The notes beneath the pieces were generated by a model. That model saw nothing but the letters and a program-made list of their open reading frames with translations, was not told the DNA's origin and searched no databases. Below, one piece after another: positions 33,890 through 45,100 of a stretch of 64,000 bases of DNA; position 1 is the first letter of the stretch; the number at the start of each line of letters is the position of its first letter. Origin of the DNA: Kitagawia praeruptora (Eukaryota > Streptophyta > Magnoliopsida > Apiales > Apiaceae); assembly GCA_037693485.1 (NCBI GenBank), contig CM075353.1, positions 57,220,501-57,284,500 on the forward strand, read 5' to 3'. Both the position numbers and the translations under genes were made by a program.

Positions 33890-35228
33890 TAATGTAATTT
33901 GTACGGCTGGATCATCGATAATTATTTTCAAAAAAATCAAAACAAAAGTCCGTGATAAAGCACTAGTTACTAGTATTAGTCAATTTTGTTTTTTATTGCT
34001 AATATCTCAACCAAAAATAATTTTCGATTTTTTGAAAATTTGGGAACATCAATAAATTAGATATATCTTAGAATCCGTACGGTTGGATCGTCAAAAATTA
34101 TTTTAAAAAAAAATTGAAACAACAGTCCGTGACAAAGCACTATTTACAAGTACTAGTCAATTTAGTTCTTTATTGCCAAGATCTCAAATCAAAATAATTT
34201 TTTATTTTTGAAAATTTGGGAACATCAATAAATTAGATATATCTTAGCATCCATACGGTTGTATCGTCGAAAATTATTTTTTTAAAAAAATCAAAACAAT
34301 AGTGCGTGACAAAGCACTATTTACTAGTACTAGTCAATTTAGTTGTTTATTGCTAAGATCTCAAATCAATATAATTTTTTATTTTTGAAAATTTAGGAAC
34401 ATCAATCAATCATATATACTTAAACATCTGTACGATTGGATCGTCGAGAATCATTTTTAAAAAAAATGAAACTAGAGTCCGTGACAAAACACTAATTACT
34501 AGTAATATTCAATTTAGTTGTTTACTGCTAAAATTTCAAAATAGAATACAATTTTATTTTTTGAAAATTTGGGAACATCAATAAATTTGATATAACTTAA
34601 CATTCGTATGGTTGGATCATCAATAATTATTTTTAAAAAAAATAGAAACAAGGATCCGTGACAAATCACTAGTTATTATTACTAGTCAATTTAGTTATTT
34701 ATTGCTAATATCTCAAACCAAAAATTATTTTTTATTTTTCAAAAATTTGGAAACATGAATAAATTAGATATATCTTAACATCCGTACGGTTGGATCATAG
34801 AAAATTATTTTTAAAAAAAATCGAAACAAAAGTCCGAGACAAAACACTAGTTACTAGTACTAATCAATTTAGTTGTTTATTGCTAAGATCTTAAAACAAA
34901 ATAATTTTCTACTTTTTTTTAAATTTGGGAACATCAATAAATTAGATATATCTTAACATTAGTACGGTTGGATCGTCGAGAATTATTTTTAAAAAAATCA
35001 AACAAAATTCGTGATAATGAACTAGTTACTAGTATCAGTCAATTTAGTTGTTTATTGATGAGATCTCAAACCAAAATAATTCTTTATTTTTTGAAAATTT
35101 GGGAACATTCATAAATTATATATATTTTAACATCCATACGGTTGAATCGTCGATAATTGTTTTTTAAAGATGAAACAACAGTCCGTGACAAAGCACTAAC
35201 TACTAATACTAGTCAATTTAGTCAATTT
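33890..35228. repeat. Satellite-like tandem array, ~177-bp monomer, about eight copies
   Basis: The phrase tacggttggatcgtcgaaaa and its variants start at 33902, 34078, 34255, 34431, 34608, 34785, 34963 and 35140, spacings of 176-178 bp. Each monomer also has a run of A around +30, then a phrase like gtccgtgacaaagcact, then ctagtactagtcaatttagtt, then gaaaatttgggaacatcaat. Copies are clearly diverged from one another (roughly 80-90 % by eye), and the last is cut after about 85 bp. The monomer length lies in the range usual for plant satellites and nucleosome-size repeats. Confidence 0.9.
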
Positions 35229-35302
35229 CGTGGCTACACCCCATTTTATGACGCAAGTGATAATTAGTAGTGGTAGCCGGTCAAATGCATATGTTTTGTT
35301 TG

Positions 35303-35631
35303 GCAACATACGATTTTATAACCGTTGGATGGTTCATCCAACGATTCTGATTTTAAAAAAAATCCATACTGTACCGCAGAAAGTTTCTGCGGTACGGAGA
35401 AATTACCAAAATGCCCCCTGTTTTCACACCAAAAAACTACTGTTCACCGTATCGTAGAAAGTTTCTGCGGTACGGAGAAATTACCAAAATGCCTCCATGT
35501 TTTCACATTATAGGCAGGGGTATTTTGGTAATTTCTCCGTACCGCAGAAACTTTCTGCGGTACAGTACGAATTTTTTTCAAATCAGGACCGTTGAATAAT
35601 TGATCCAACAGTTATAAAATCCTATGTTGTG
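35303..35631. mobile_element. Fold-back MITE with a repeated 19-bp palindrome
   Basis: Two arms of about 115-125 bp, 35303-35418 and 35515-35631, are inverted copies of one another (gattttataaccgttggat against atccaacagttataaaatc). Each arm contains ccgcagaaa(g/c)tttctgcgg, itself a palindrome with one central base. A third, slightly altered copy (cgtagaaagtttctgcgg, starting at 35453) lies between. Short plus-strand ORFs across this region are produced by the repeats. It has no coding capacity and its superfamily is unclear. Confidence 0.7.
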
Positions 35632-35679
35632 TAACAGTATTCCTCCATACGTATGCAGGAGACCGAACCCCATTAGTAG

Positions 35680-36010
35680 TAGGGGTGTAAATGAGCCGAG
35701 CTGAGCTCTAAAATGTTTATGTATCGTTTGTTAAGAAATTATTGAACTCGAACTCAAGCTCGAACTTGAATCGAGCCAAAAAAATATGTTTGAGCTTGAT
35801 TCGTTAAGATAAAATGTTGTTCGCAAACCGTTCACGAACAGCTCATGAACATATCTCATGAGCTTACTCATGAACATTTGCTTTCGAACAACTCATTAAG
35901 CTTGTTCACGAGCTTGTTCCTGAAATTATGCTCACGAATAATCTTAAATATTGCTCGCGAACTTATACTCACGAGCTCACTTACGAACAACTTATAAACT
36001 TATTTTCTTA
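35680..36010. repeat. hAT-like non-autonomous repeat rich in GAGCTCGAA-type units
   Basis: Begins taggggtgtaaatgagccga, a common terminal form of plant hAT derivatives, followed by many imperfect copies of (g/c)ctcacgaac and gaactcgagc-like units to about 35990. The other end was not found. The sequence from 36011 to 36324 is AT-rich with no gene. Confidence 0.5.
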
Positions 36011-36324
36011 TTTTTGTATACAAAAATATGACATTAAAAAAATTGAAAAGTCCAAAATTAAATAATTAAATTTATGTCTCAACACTAAAAAAATAATAAT
36101 AAAAAAAATCATGAACCAATAAAATTCTCACATCTCCTTACATAAAATATAATTAGTCATACAAAATACTAATTTTCTTACATAAAATCTATAAAGCATC
36201 AGTCATACAAAAGTATCGGTCTCCTTACATAAATTTACAATCTTATCTGTAAATTTAAAATCCGAGTCAGTGAACTCTAACGACCACTGATGAAAAGCAC
36301 ATAAACTAAAAATAAAACACCGTT

Positions 36325-36344
36325 GATCCCCGGCAGCGGCGCCA
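36325..36344 (-). promoter_or_regulatory. PBS of an otherwise missing Ty3/gypsy element
   Basis: The minus strand reads tggcgccgctgccggggatc, the widely shared PBS form of plant Ty3/gypsy Athila/Tat-type elements, six bases from the LTR start at 36351. Practically no internal sequence follows it. Confidence 0.75.
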
Positions 36345-36350
36345 AAAACT

Positions 36351-37851
36351 TGTTTGCACTAAATCACGCAAGCGTACGTGGTCACAAGTAATATAGAATT
36401 AAGTTGAGTTCGTTCCCACAGAGATCTGGTTTAGGTTTCAATTCAGTTAATGCACCTATGCAACAATGTATGGTTTTTATTCACTACTAAGACAATTAAC
36501 AAATTGGGGTTTGATTATCTAAAATTAACTAAGGAAATAAATTATCCAACTAAGAATTAATTAACTAACGAGAATTTAAATCGAATTACTTATGCAATTG
36601 AAAACATGGGATCCTAACTTCATTAAATACTTCGCTTAGAGTTGATGCCTTTAATCAATGCATGTAATGGTTTTGATATCTGATCAGACAACACGAAACA
36701 AGTATAGGCTACCTCTCAGTAAACGAATACCAAACTACTCATACATCCACAAAAGAGATAGAAGATGGGTAGACACCAATTATGTTTAGACCCTACATTT
36801 CTATAGGATTTGAAAACATAACGGTTGAAGAACAAGTTGTCCATTAAGATCACATAGGGCAGCATAAGTATTCTCATCTTACACTACGAATCACGTTGAT
36901 AAACAATCATGAACCTATGCTAGCATGGCAAGTTCTAAATCTCAAGATTCACTCTCGCTTCACAAGAGATTAACAAACAACTTAGATGTTAGTTACGCAT
37001 CCAAGAAGAATAAGCACAACCATACAAGGATATCAATAATTCACCACACACAAATCTTTAAAACAAACAAACTACTAAACTACATAGATAAATCCGTTAG
37101 AATCTCATGACAACGATTAGTTCATAATTGAACCGCTCATCACCATGGGATCAAGAGAAAACATGATAATGAAACAAGATCTAAATAATAATAAAACTAG
37201 AGTAATAGAGTTAAGAAAACAAATCCCAAAAACATCCAAGAGTTTCGCCTAATAGAAGAAAACAAAAAGTAGATCTAGATCTCCGTTGCTTGTCACGAGC
37301 GTTGGAATCCTTCTTCAATTATGTTTCTCCGTCTCTCGGCTCTCTCTCTGTGTTATGAAGGGTGTTGGTCCTCTTTCAAGATGTTATGATATGTTTATAT
37401 AAGCCCTTGAAGTCTTCCCCAGCAAGAAAAGTCCAAAAATACCAAACAGATTCAAAATAGGAAAGAATCTTAGACTTTCTAGAACAATTCTCGGAATGGA
37501 CAGAATGCCCTCGAGGCTGCGGCCTAGCACCAAATCTGCCCGCGTTTCTTTCCCTTGCTATTTCCTTCGTCTCGCCTTCGTTTTGCCTTAGTTTCCTTCC
37601 GTTCTTTTTGCCAAGGCTTCCATACTTCAATTGCTTGACTCCAAATCTCCCAAGGATTGTGTGGAAGACCTCATTCTTCATTAAAAACTTTAAATCCACA
37701 CCAAAATCAACTCAAATCTCCAACCATACCCAATGATTTAGAACCCTGCACAACTATACGAAACACATCAAAAATACAACAAACTTGAGGCCAAGTTAAT
37801 CAATTTAAGCCGATATGGAACGCTCCAAGTGGATATAAAATCCACTTATCA
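36351..37851 (-). repeat. Isolated 1.5-kb LTR of a Ty3/gypsy element
   Basis: Plus strand tgtttgcactaaatcacgca at the left, tccacttatca at the right (TG...CA), 1,501 bp. With the PBS at 36325-36344 it is a 5' LTR on the minus strand. No second LTR or coding region of this element is present in the window. Its right end is nine bases from the truncated Tat-1 3' LTR. A 107-codon minus-strand frame at 37376-37699 has no recognisable domain. Confidence 0.75.
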
Positions 37852-37860
37852 GAAGCGGTT

Positions 37861-38292
37861 GCTGCTCTCGTGTTCGTGGCTAAGTCTGCCTTCACAAGAT
37901 GCCTACGTACTTTGATGAATATCAAAGATCAAGCCAAAAAACGTAGTTCTAGGATGAGGGGTCTGACCCTTTATATAGGCTGAGAAGCCCAAGAATTGTG
38001 ATAGGGTTAGGTGACTTGGTGGGCAAGTCAACCAGGAGGAAAGTTCTAGACTCCTATCTTGTAGGAGTCTATTTCCTTGTATGACTGTGTGCCTTGGAGG
38101 CTACTCTTTTAAGAGATAACATCCTTATCTGACTTGTATTTCCCAGCTGTTAATTATCCCTTAATATTAATTACGAAATTAATATTATAATTGGGGTTTG
38201 GGCCCATCTGGTGGGCCCCACGTTTGGACCATTCTAGGTCTAATTAATGCCACATTAAATGTGTCTTTAGGGCTTACTTTTAGCCCATATCA
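37861..38292 (-). repeat. Tat-1 3' LTR, truncated
   Basis: Matches 47988-48419 over 432 bp with about two substitutions. The terminal 85 bp (equivalent to 47903-47987) are missing and replaced by the isolated 1.5-kb LTR with nine bases between. Confidence 0.93.
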
Positions 38293-38305
38293 TTTGCCCC
38301 CCAAC
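38293..38305 (-). promoter_or_regulatory. Tat-1 polypurine tract
   Basis: The minus strand reads gttggggggcaaa immediately before the 3' LTR. It is in the right place and of the right composition for the plus-strand primer. Confidence 0.8.
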
Positions 38306-38699
38306 TTATAGGAAAACTGATCAGGTTTTCCTTGAAGTTATAACGGTCTTTTCTGAGACTTGGGTCAGGGTTTAAGTATGTACACTAGTGTTTCACATAT
38401 ATCGTCTTTTGTAAAGTGTGGAACGACCTACACATTTACAACGATTGGCCTTGTTCGAGGCTAAGCAATTATATTCCATAACCTTAGTTACAGAATTTTT
38501 GTATATCTTTCTCAAGAAATTCTCTTTTAAAATTCCCTAAATCTCCACATTTATCCTATATTTTAGGATTTTTATAGTACCCACAGGTATTTTTCTCGTC
38601 AAATTCAACGTCCGTGAAGATTCGCTGTTAAAAATCAATTTTTTATAGCAAATTTCGACCAGGATTAAACATTTTCGACCAGAATTTCGACCAAGAATT

Positions 38700-39373
38700 C
38701 GACTAGGAATTCGACTAGAGTTCTGGTCAAAATAAGACCTCTTCAGGCTTTTTGGTCGAAGGGTTTTTCGACCAGGATTCCTGGTCGTTTCGACCAGGAT
38801 CTTGGTCGAAATAAGGGCGTTTCCAACGCTTTGGTTGAATGACTTTTCGACCAGGATTCTTGGTCGTTTCGACCAGAATCTTGGTCGAAATAAGGGCGTT
38901 TCTAACGCTTTGGTCGAATGACTTTTCGACCAGGATTTTTGGTCGTTTCGACCAGAATCTTGGTCGAAATAAGGGCGTTTCCAACGCTTTGGTCGAATGA
39001 CTTTTCGACCAGGATTCTTGGTCGTTTCGACCAGAATCTTGGTCGAAATAAGGGCGTTTCCAACGCTTTGGTCGAATGACTTTTCGACCAGGATTCTTGG
39101 TCGTTTCGACCAGAATCTTGGTCGAAATAAGGGCATTTCCAACGCTTTGGTCGAATGACTTTTCGACCAGGATTCTTGGTCATTTCGACCAGAATCTTGG
39201 TCGAAATAAGGGCGTTTCCAACGCTTTGGTCGAATGACTTTTCGACCAGGATTCTTGATCGTTTCGACCAGAATCTTGGTCGAAATAAGGGCGTTTCCAA
39301 CGCTTTGGTCGAATGACTTTTCGACCAGGATTCTTGGTCGTTTCGACCAGAATCTTGGTCGAAAGAAGGGCGT
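38700..39373. repeat. 79-bp tandem array in the Tat-1 3' region, about eight copies
   Basis: The landmark aagggcgtttccaacg or its variant starts at 38812, 38892, 38971, 39050, 39129, 39208, 39287 and 39366: a period of 79-80 bp. Each unit contains opposed copies of TTTCGACCAG and CTTGGTCGAA, so each can form hairpins. Central copies are nearly identical, the outer ones diverged. Because 79 is not a multiple of three, all frames repeat, which produces long minus-strand frames (up to 201 codons) that are not genes. Confidence 0.92.
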
Positions 39374-39696
39374 TTGCTTAGTGTATTTTCAGGAGTGCGT
39401 ATTTTTATAAAAATACCTTTTTTCTTCCTTGAACGGGCTTGGCCACATGGCTATAACGGGCTAATTCGGGCCTTTTAAGCCCAAGTTCCAGATCCTTCGA
39501 TAGGATTGAAAAAACCCTAAAATTTTTAGAAATATCGCAGATATTTCCTCAAAATATCTTTGATATTTTTCCAAGATATTTTCCTAGGAACGTTCTAGAA
39601 TTGGGCTTGTGCCATTTGGGCCTCCTATGTGGGCTTTTACAGGTCAACAGAGAATTCTGACCGGTTTTTCTAGGTTTGTTACCGGCTAGCACTTGC

Positions 39697-39704
39697 TATA
39701 AAAG
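39697..39704 (+). promoter_or_regulatory. TATA box of the antisense gene in Tat-1
   Basis: tataaaag lies 152 bp upstream of the ATG at 39856 on the plus strand, followed by a CT-rich leader. Such a box 30 bp before a likely start near 39730 supports independent transcription opposite to the element. Confidence 0.6.
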
Positions 39705-39855
39705 AGTAAGAGTCATTTCTCACACTCTCATTCCTTACTATCACTTAAAAAAGCTCTCAAACTCTCTCAAATTCTTTCGAAATTTCCGGGCCAACTCCGG
39801 CCTTCTTCTCCGGTCATCCTCTTCAACATCCTCCTAGGGTTTCAAGCGGCCATTA

Positions 39856-41757
39856 ATGGAGGACAAAGCAAAAGCTCGCCTTGGCAAGATGAATTCTGCA
39901 TCCTCCAAAGGTATCATCATTCATTCTACCTATTCATCTCTTATAGACATGCTAAATGAACGTGGGAATGACTATCCCTCTTTATCTGAGTTAGATGCGT
40001 ACGACTGTTGTAGCTCATATCATGATGCTGAGGAAGTCGTTAGATATAATAAACTGTTTAAGATAGAGCCACCTTACAAACTTGTCTTAGCTGAGCCAGG
40101 TGATAGGCCATGCCACTGGAAAGCCGATTCTTTATGTGTCTATAGGGAAAGTTTAGTTGCTGGACTTCGTTTTCCTTTTCACGAATTTATACCTCATCTT
40201 TTAGCTGATGTTCAAATTAGCCCGTTTCAACTCCCGCCAAATGCGTGGAGAATAATTTTGTGTTTCATGGTTCTATGTCTTAGACAAAACCTTCCTCTCT
40301 CTGTCCCGCTTTTTCGCAAAATCTTTCAATTTTACAACATCCCTGCTACGAAGCCTGGCTGGGTATATCTTAAACTTCGCCCTAAGGTCCCTCCACTTTT
40401 TAATGGCAAGTCCGTACCTGACAATAACTCTGGTTGGAAAAACGAGTTTGCATATCTAGTATGGGAAGGAGGGGACTGGGGCACCCTTTTTAGGAGAACC
40501 TTTTCAAGGGTTTCAGATGGAAGCGCAAAAGGGATCGCCCTTGGTCCAGAGGAACAGGCTGCCTATAATACTTTGACCCAGGAAGGCAGAAACTCCATTA
40601 CGTGCCTAAGCCTTATAAACGAAGAATCTCTGAGGGCAATAGGCCTTTCACCTGTGTCGAAGCGGGGTAACTTTCTGTCTTGTCTTTGTCATTTATTTTC
40701 ATATTTAACTTATTCCAACTCGCTTCTGTTTATATTTTTGCAGTTGCTAAAATGATCGTGGAGGCATCTCCTTCTGTTGACGAAGAGACCTCTAGAATGA
40801 TTCTAGCTAAGAGGAACGCTGACCCTCGTGAAAAAGCAACAGAGCCTTCGTTCTTGCGACCTCACAAGGTTCAAAAAGGGAACCTAAAGTTTGGTGATAT
40901 TGCTGACCTGGAGGGGAGTTCCCAGGTTAATGTCCAATCAACCGTTTTTAGGCCATCCTGGGGCTTCAGGAAGAGAGATAGCGTCATTGGTTCCACCAAG
41001 CATGCTATGGATTGGTCACTCAACTCAATCACCCCTCCAGACTATAAAGACTTGGTTGTCAACGGGGGCATTGGAGAATCAGAAGCACTTGGCTCCCAAG
41101 CTATTGCTGCAGTAAGTCTCAAACCTTATTTTTATTTCAAACACTCCATTGTTTTCATTACTAAAACTCTGCTTCTAAACGCAGGCCAATGTTCATTTCC
41201 AAAGCCTGATTTATCAATCTAAAGCTTGGAAGGAGAAGGCCAAGGGATTTGAAACTGAGTCCCAGAAGAGAAGCTTACATATCTACCAACTTGAGGAACA
41301 GCTGAAGAAGAAAGATGAGGAGCTGGTGAGTGCTCATGCAGAGGTGGTGGCTTTGAAGGATGATAAAGAGAAGCTGATTGATGACTATCTTGACTCAGAT
41401 GAGTATAAGAGTCTCATGGACCAGCACGATGAGATGCTTTACCCTAGCGAGTTCACAGAGGGGTGGAACAAGGCACTTGAGGCTGTTCTAAGGAGCCATC
41501 CTGGCCTATTCCAGTCTTCTGCCTTTCCTAGCCCTCATCCTCCTAGCATCATGACTACTGTAGCTGAGGCTGGCTCCAGTGAGGAGTTATTTGGTGAGGA
41601 TGATGCCTTGGTCAGAAAGCATACTGCAGCTAGGTCTTTAGATCCTGAGCAGCCTCTCGTTCGGGGTGGAGATGCTGACCCTGATGGGGGAGATTCCACC
41701 ACAGCCACCAGTTCTGAGAGTGGTTCTCCTGTCAAGGAGACCCCTAAGGCCACTTAG
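39856..41757 (+). CDS. Antisense additional ORF of Tat-1, 'putative gypsy type transposon' (transposase_28-like) protein
   Basis: Three exons give a 583-residue protein: 39856-40666, 40744-41111 and 41185-41757. Introns are 77 and 73 bp with GT...AG borders (ggtaact...ttgcag; gtaagt...cgcag), and joining keeps the frame (phase 1, then phase 0). The first exon holds the domain often called putative gypsy-type transposon: PFHEFIPHLLADVQISPFQLPPNAW-type core (about residues 95-130) and a W.YL.LRP patch. Exon 3 begins with a probable coiled coil (Lys/Glu-rich, residues ~400-470) and ends in an acidic Ser/Thr-rich tail. It lies between integrase and the 3' LTR on the opposite strand, as reported for additional ORFs of Tat elements. 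Function unknown. No stop interrupts it, unlike gag-pol of the same copy. Confidence 0.82.
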
Positions 41758-42173
41758 TTTATTTGTAGTATCTCTTGTTTAAACTTTCAATTTGTGTAAC
41801 TTAACTTTAATAGCCTTCGGGCTTTTATTTATGCTACTCTTTTACTTAACTATTCATATAGTTAGCTTCCTTTCTAGCTTTTTATTTCTTCCCTTTGCTT
41901 GTAATCTGTTTAAGCTTTAGAGTTCTCTAGGTATTTGGCCCCTTGGCTTGCACCAAACTTATGAATTAGTTCATCATTTGTTTTACGTGTTTAACATAAC
42001 AAAACAAAGGAAGTAACTCAGAGAAAAATCAAACTTCATTAGACTGTCAAAGAATTCTGATAAAATGGGCTCATCCCTTACATAAATACTCTATTTCCTA
42101 CTAGGAGCAGCATGCTCTGTTATGGTTTCATCCGAACCTTATTTATATCCCTACTAGATAAAAGACCAAGTCT
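41758..42173. other. Spacer between converging antisense gene and Tat-1 pol
   Basis: The antisense gene and pol end towards one another here. AT-rich with a plausible plus-strand 3' UTR (41758-41900); nothing else recognised. Confidence 0.5.
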
Positions 42174-45100
42174 TTAAACATAATAAGTCTTGAGGTTCAC
42201 TGCATGCCAAGTTCGGGGCACCTCAACCCCGTCCAAGGTTTCCAACTTATAAGATCCTCGTCCTAACACCTTCCTGACTCGGTATGGTCCTTCCCAGTTT
42301 GGTGCTAGCTTGCCCTTCTGGCCAACTCCTGAGGCTTCTATTTTTCTTAGAACCAAATCGCCTTGTCGAAAGAACCTCTCCTTAACCCTTTGGTTATAGT
42401 GGAAGGATGCTCTCTTCTGATGTTCTACATTCCGGGCATTTGCTTCATCTCTCACCTCATCAATCAGATCAAGGGCCAATCTCATGCATTCTTCATTACT
42501 CTCTAGTTCATATGCTTCAACTCGGGGCGAAGCATGCATAATCTCTAAGGGCACCACTGCCTCAGCCCCATAAGCCAGTAGAAAAGGGGTTTCTCCGGTT
42601 GTTACTTTGCAGGTAGTACGATATGCCCAAAGTATAGGCAGTAATTCATCCACCCAAGTATTTCTTGATCGTTCGACCCTCTTCTTAAGCCCATCAAGAA
42701 TAATCCGATTGGCTACCTCAGCCTGTCCACTAGCTTGCGGGTGAGCTACTGAAGTAAAACGAAGCTCGATAGCATTTTCCTCACAGTACTTCCTGAATTC
42801 TTTATTGTTGAATTGTGTCCCATTATCCGTCACAAGGATTCGGGGAATTCCATACCTACAGATTATGTTCTCCCAGAAGAACTGAGCAACTTGTTTGGTG
42901 GTTATCTTGGCTAAAGGTTTAGCCTCAATCCACTTAGTGAAGTAGTCGATGGCCACTATCAAGAATTTCCTTTGTGCTGAAGCTATAGGGAAAGGACCGA
43001 GTATGTCCATTCCCCACATCGCAAATGGAATTGGAGAGTTAACTGATGTTAACCTCTCAGGCGGCTGCCTTACAATTGGAGCATGCTTCTGGCATCTATC
43101 ACACCTTTTAACATAATCCTGAGCATCAGCCAACATCTCCAGCTAATAAAATCCCAAACGGGTAATCTTGTGAGCTAGGGCTCTGCCCCCCAAGTGCTGC
43201 CCACAGATCCCTCCATGAACTTCCTCCAATGCTTCCTTCGCCGCCTGGGGCCTTAAACACTTCAAGTATGGGATGACAAACGATCTTTTATAAAGGATGC
43301 CTTCAATTAGGGCATATCTCAATGCTCTCACTGATAGTCTTCGTGCTTCCAAGGCATTGTCAGGGAGCCACCCGGTTTCAAGGTGAGCCTTGATAGGATC
43401 TATACAACAGCCTCCTACATCGATTGGTGACACTAACTTCGAGTTGACAGTCGGGGCCTTCAAGACCTGGAAGTACACACTCCCTGCATAATTTTCTATC
43501 TCAGAAGAAGTGAACTTAGACAGGGCATCGGCCTTAACGTTCTCTTCTCTTGGGATATGCTCAACATAACACTCTTCAAACTGAGTCATAACAGCTTTCA
43601 CGACTCTCAAGTATCTCGCCATAGTTTCATCCTTAGCTTCAAACTCACCGTTTACTTGTGACACCACAAGCCTTGAGTCTCCACAAACTTTGAGGTTCTT
43701 GACCCTCATGATTTTAGCTAAGCCCAAGCCAGCTATCAGAGCTTCATATTCATCTTCGTTGTTAGTCGTTGGGAAGTATAACTTCAAAGCATATTCAACT
43801 GTAAACCCATCGGGGCTTTGTAAGACCATACCTGCACCACTGGATTTCATTTTTGATGCTCCATCAAAATAGAGCACCCAATATTCCTTCTGATCAGGTA
43901 CAAGTTCTTCATCCTTACTCTCAACCCCAGGGGTGGTTACTATCTCCTACCCCCCGACTTCTTGGTTGCCAATGGTACATTCAACCACGAAGTCAGCTAA
44001 TGCCTGAGCCTTGATGGCTGTCTGAGGCTTATATGCAATGTCAAATTCTCCGAGTTTGATTGCCCACTTAATTAGCCTTCCACTGGCCTTCGGGCTATGC
44101 AGGATACTTCTCAACTGCTGGTCCGTCAGGACTTCAATCTTGTGTGACTGAAAGTAAGGTCGTAGTTTCCTTGAAGCTGTTATCAATGCTAAAGTAAACT
44201 TCTCAATGGTAGAATAATTCAATTCAGCTCCATGCAACACCTTAGTCACGTAGTAGATGGGTTTCTGAACCTTGTTCTCTTCCCGTATGAGGACGGCACT
44301 CAATGCTTGCTCAGATACCGCCAGGTATAGATAAAGAGTCTCTCCGGGACTAGGCTTGGCCAACAACGGGGCTTCAGCCATGTATCTCTTCAATTGTTCA
44401 AAGGCCTCTTGGCTTTCGGGTGTCCATTCAAAATTCTTTACCTTCTTTAATGTTTGAAAGAAAGGCAAACACTTATCACCAGACTTGGAGATAAACCTCC
44501 CTAAGGTTGCAACTCGGCCTGTCAACTTCTGCACATCTCTTATAGAACGTGGTGGCTCCATGTCTAAAATCGCCTTGATCTTGTCAGGATTGGCCTCAAT
44601 GCCTCTCTTTGAAACCATCAGCCCTAAAAACTTTCCAGATCCAACGCCAAAGGCACACTTGGCGGGATTCAACATCATCTTATGGTGCCTCAGCACTTCA
44701 AATGCCTCTCCGAGGTGCTTAATATGATCAGTCTTGAGTAGGCTCTTGACTAACATGTCATCAATATACACCTCCATGGTTCTTCCAATCAGATGGGCAA
44801 ATATCTTATTCACCAGCCGTTGGTAAGTAGCTCCTGCATTCTTTAGACCAAACGCCATAACAAGATAACAGAAGACACCAAAGTCAGTAATGAAAGATAC
44901 CTTAGGGATGTCATCCTTGTGCATCTTAATTTGATTATAGCCGCTGAATCCATCCATGAAGCTTAACATCTCATGTCCAGCTGTGGCATCTATCAACATA
45001 TCAATCCTTGGCAGGGGAAAACAATCTTTTGGACATGCATCATTCAGGTCAGTGAAGTCTATACACATCCTCCACATCCCATTCGCTTTCTTGACCATCA

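Noticed and set aside
33890..35228. CRISPR array
   Set aside because: The units are 177 bp, diverged throughout, and have no repeat-spacer structure; the DNA is a plant nuclear sequence.
37376..37699. 107-codon minus-strand frame as a gene
   Set aside because: It lies wholly inside the 1.5-kb LTR and has no recognisable domain.
38537..39300. Long minus-strand frames with repeated METPLFRPRFWSK-like units as a repeat protein
   Set aside because: They arise from the 79-bp tandem array, whose period makes all three frames repeat; there is no start context or conserved domain.
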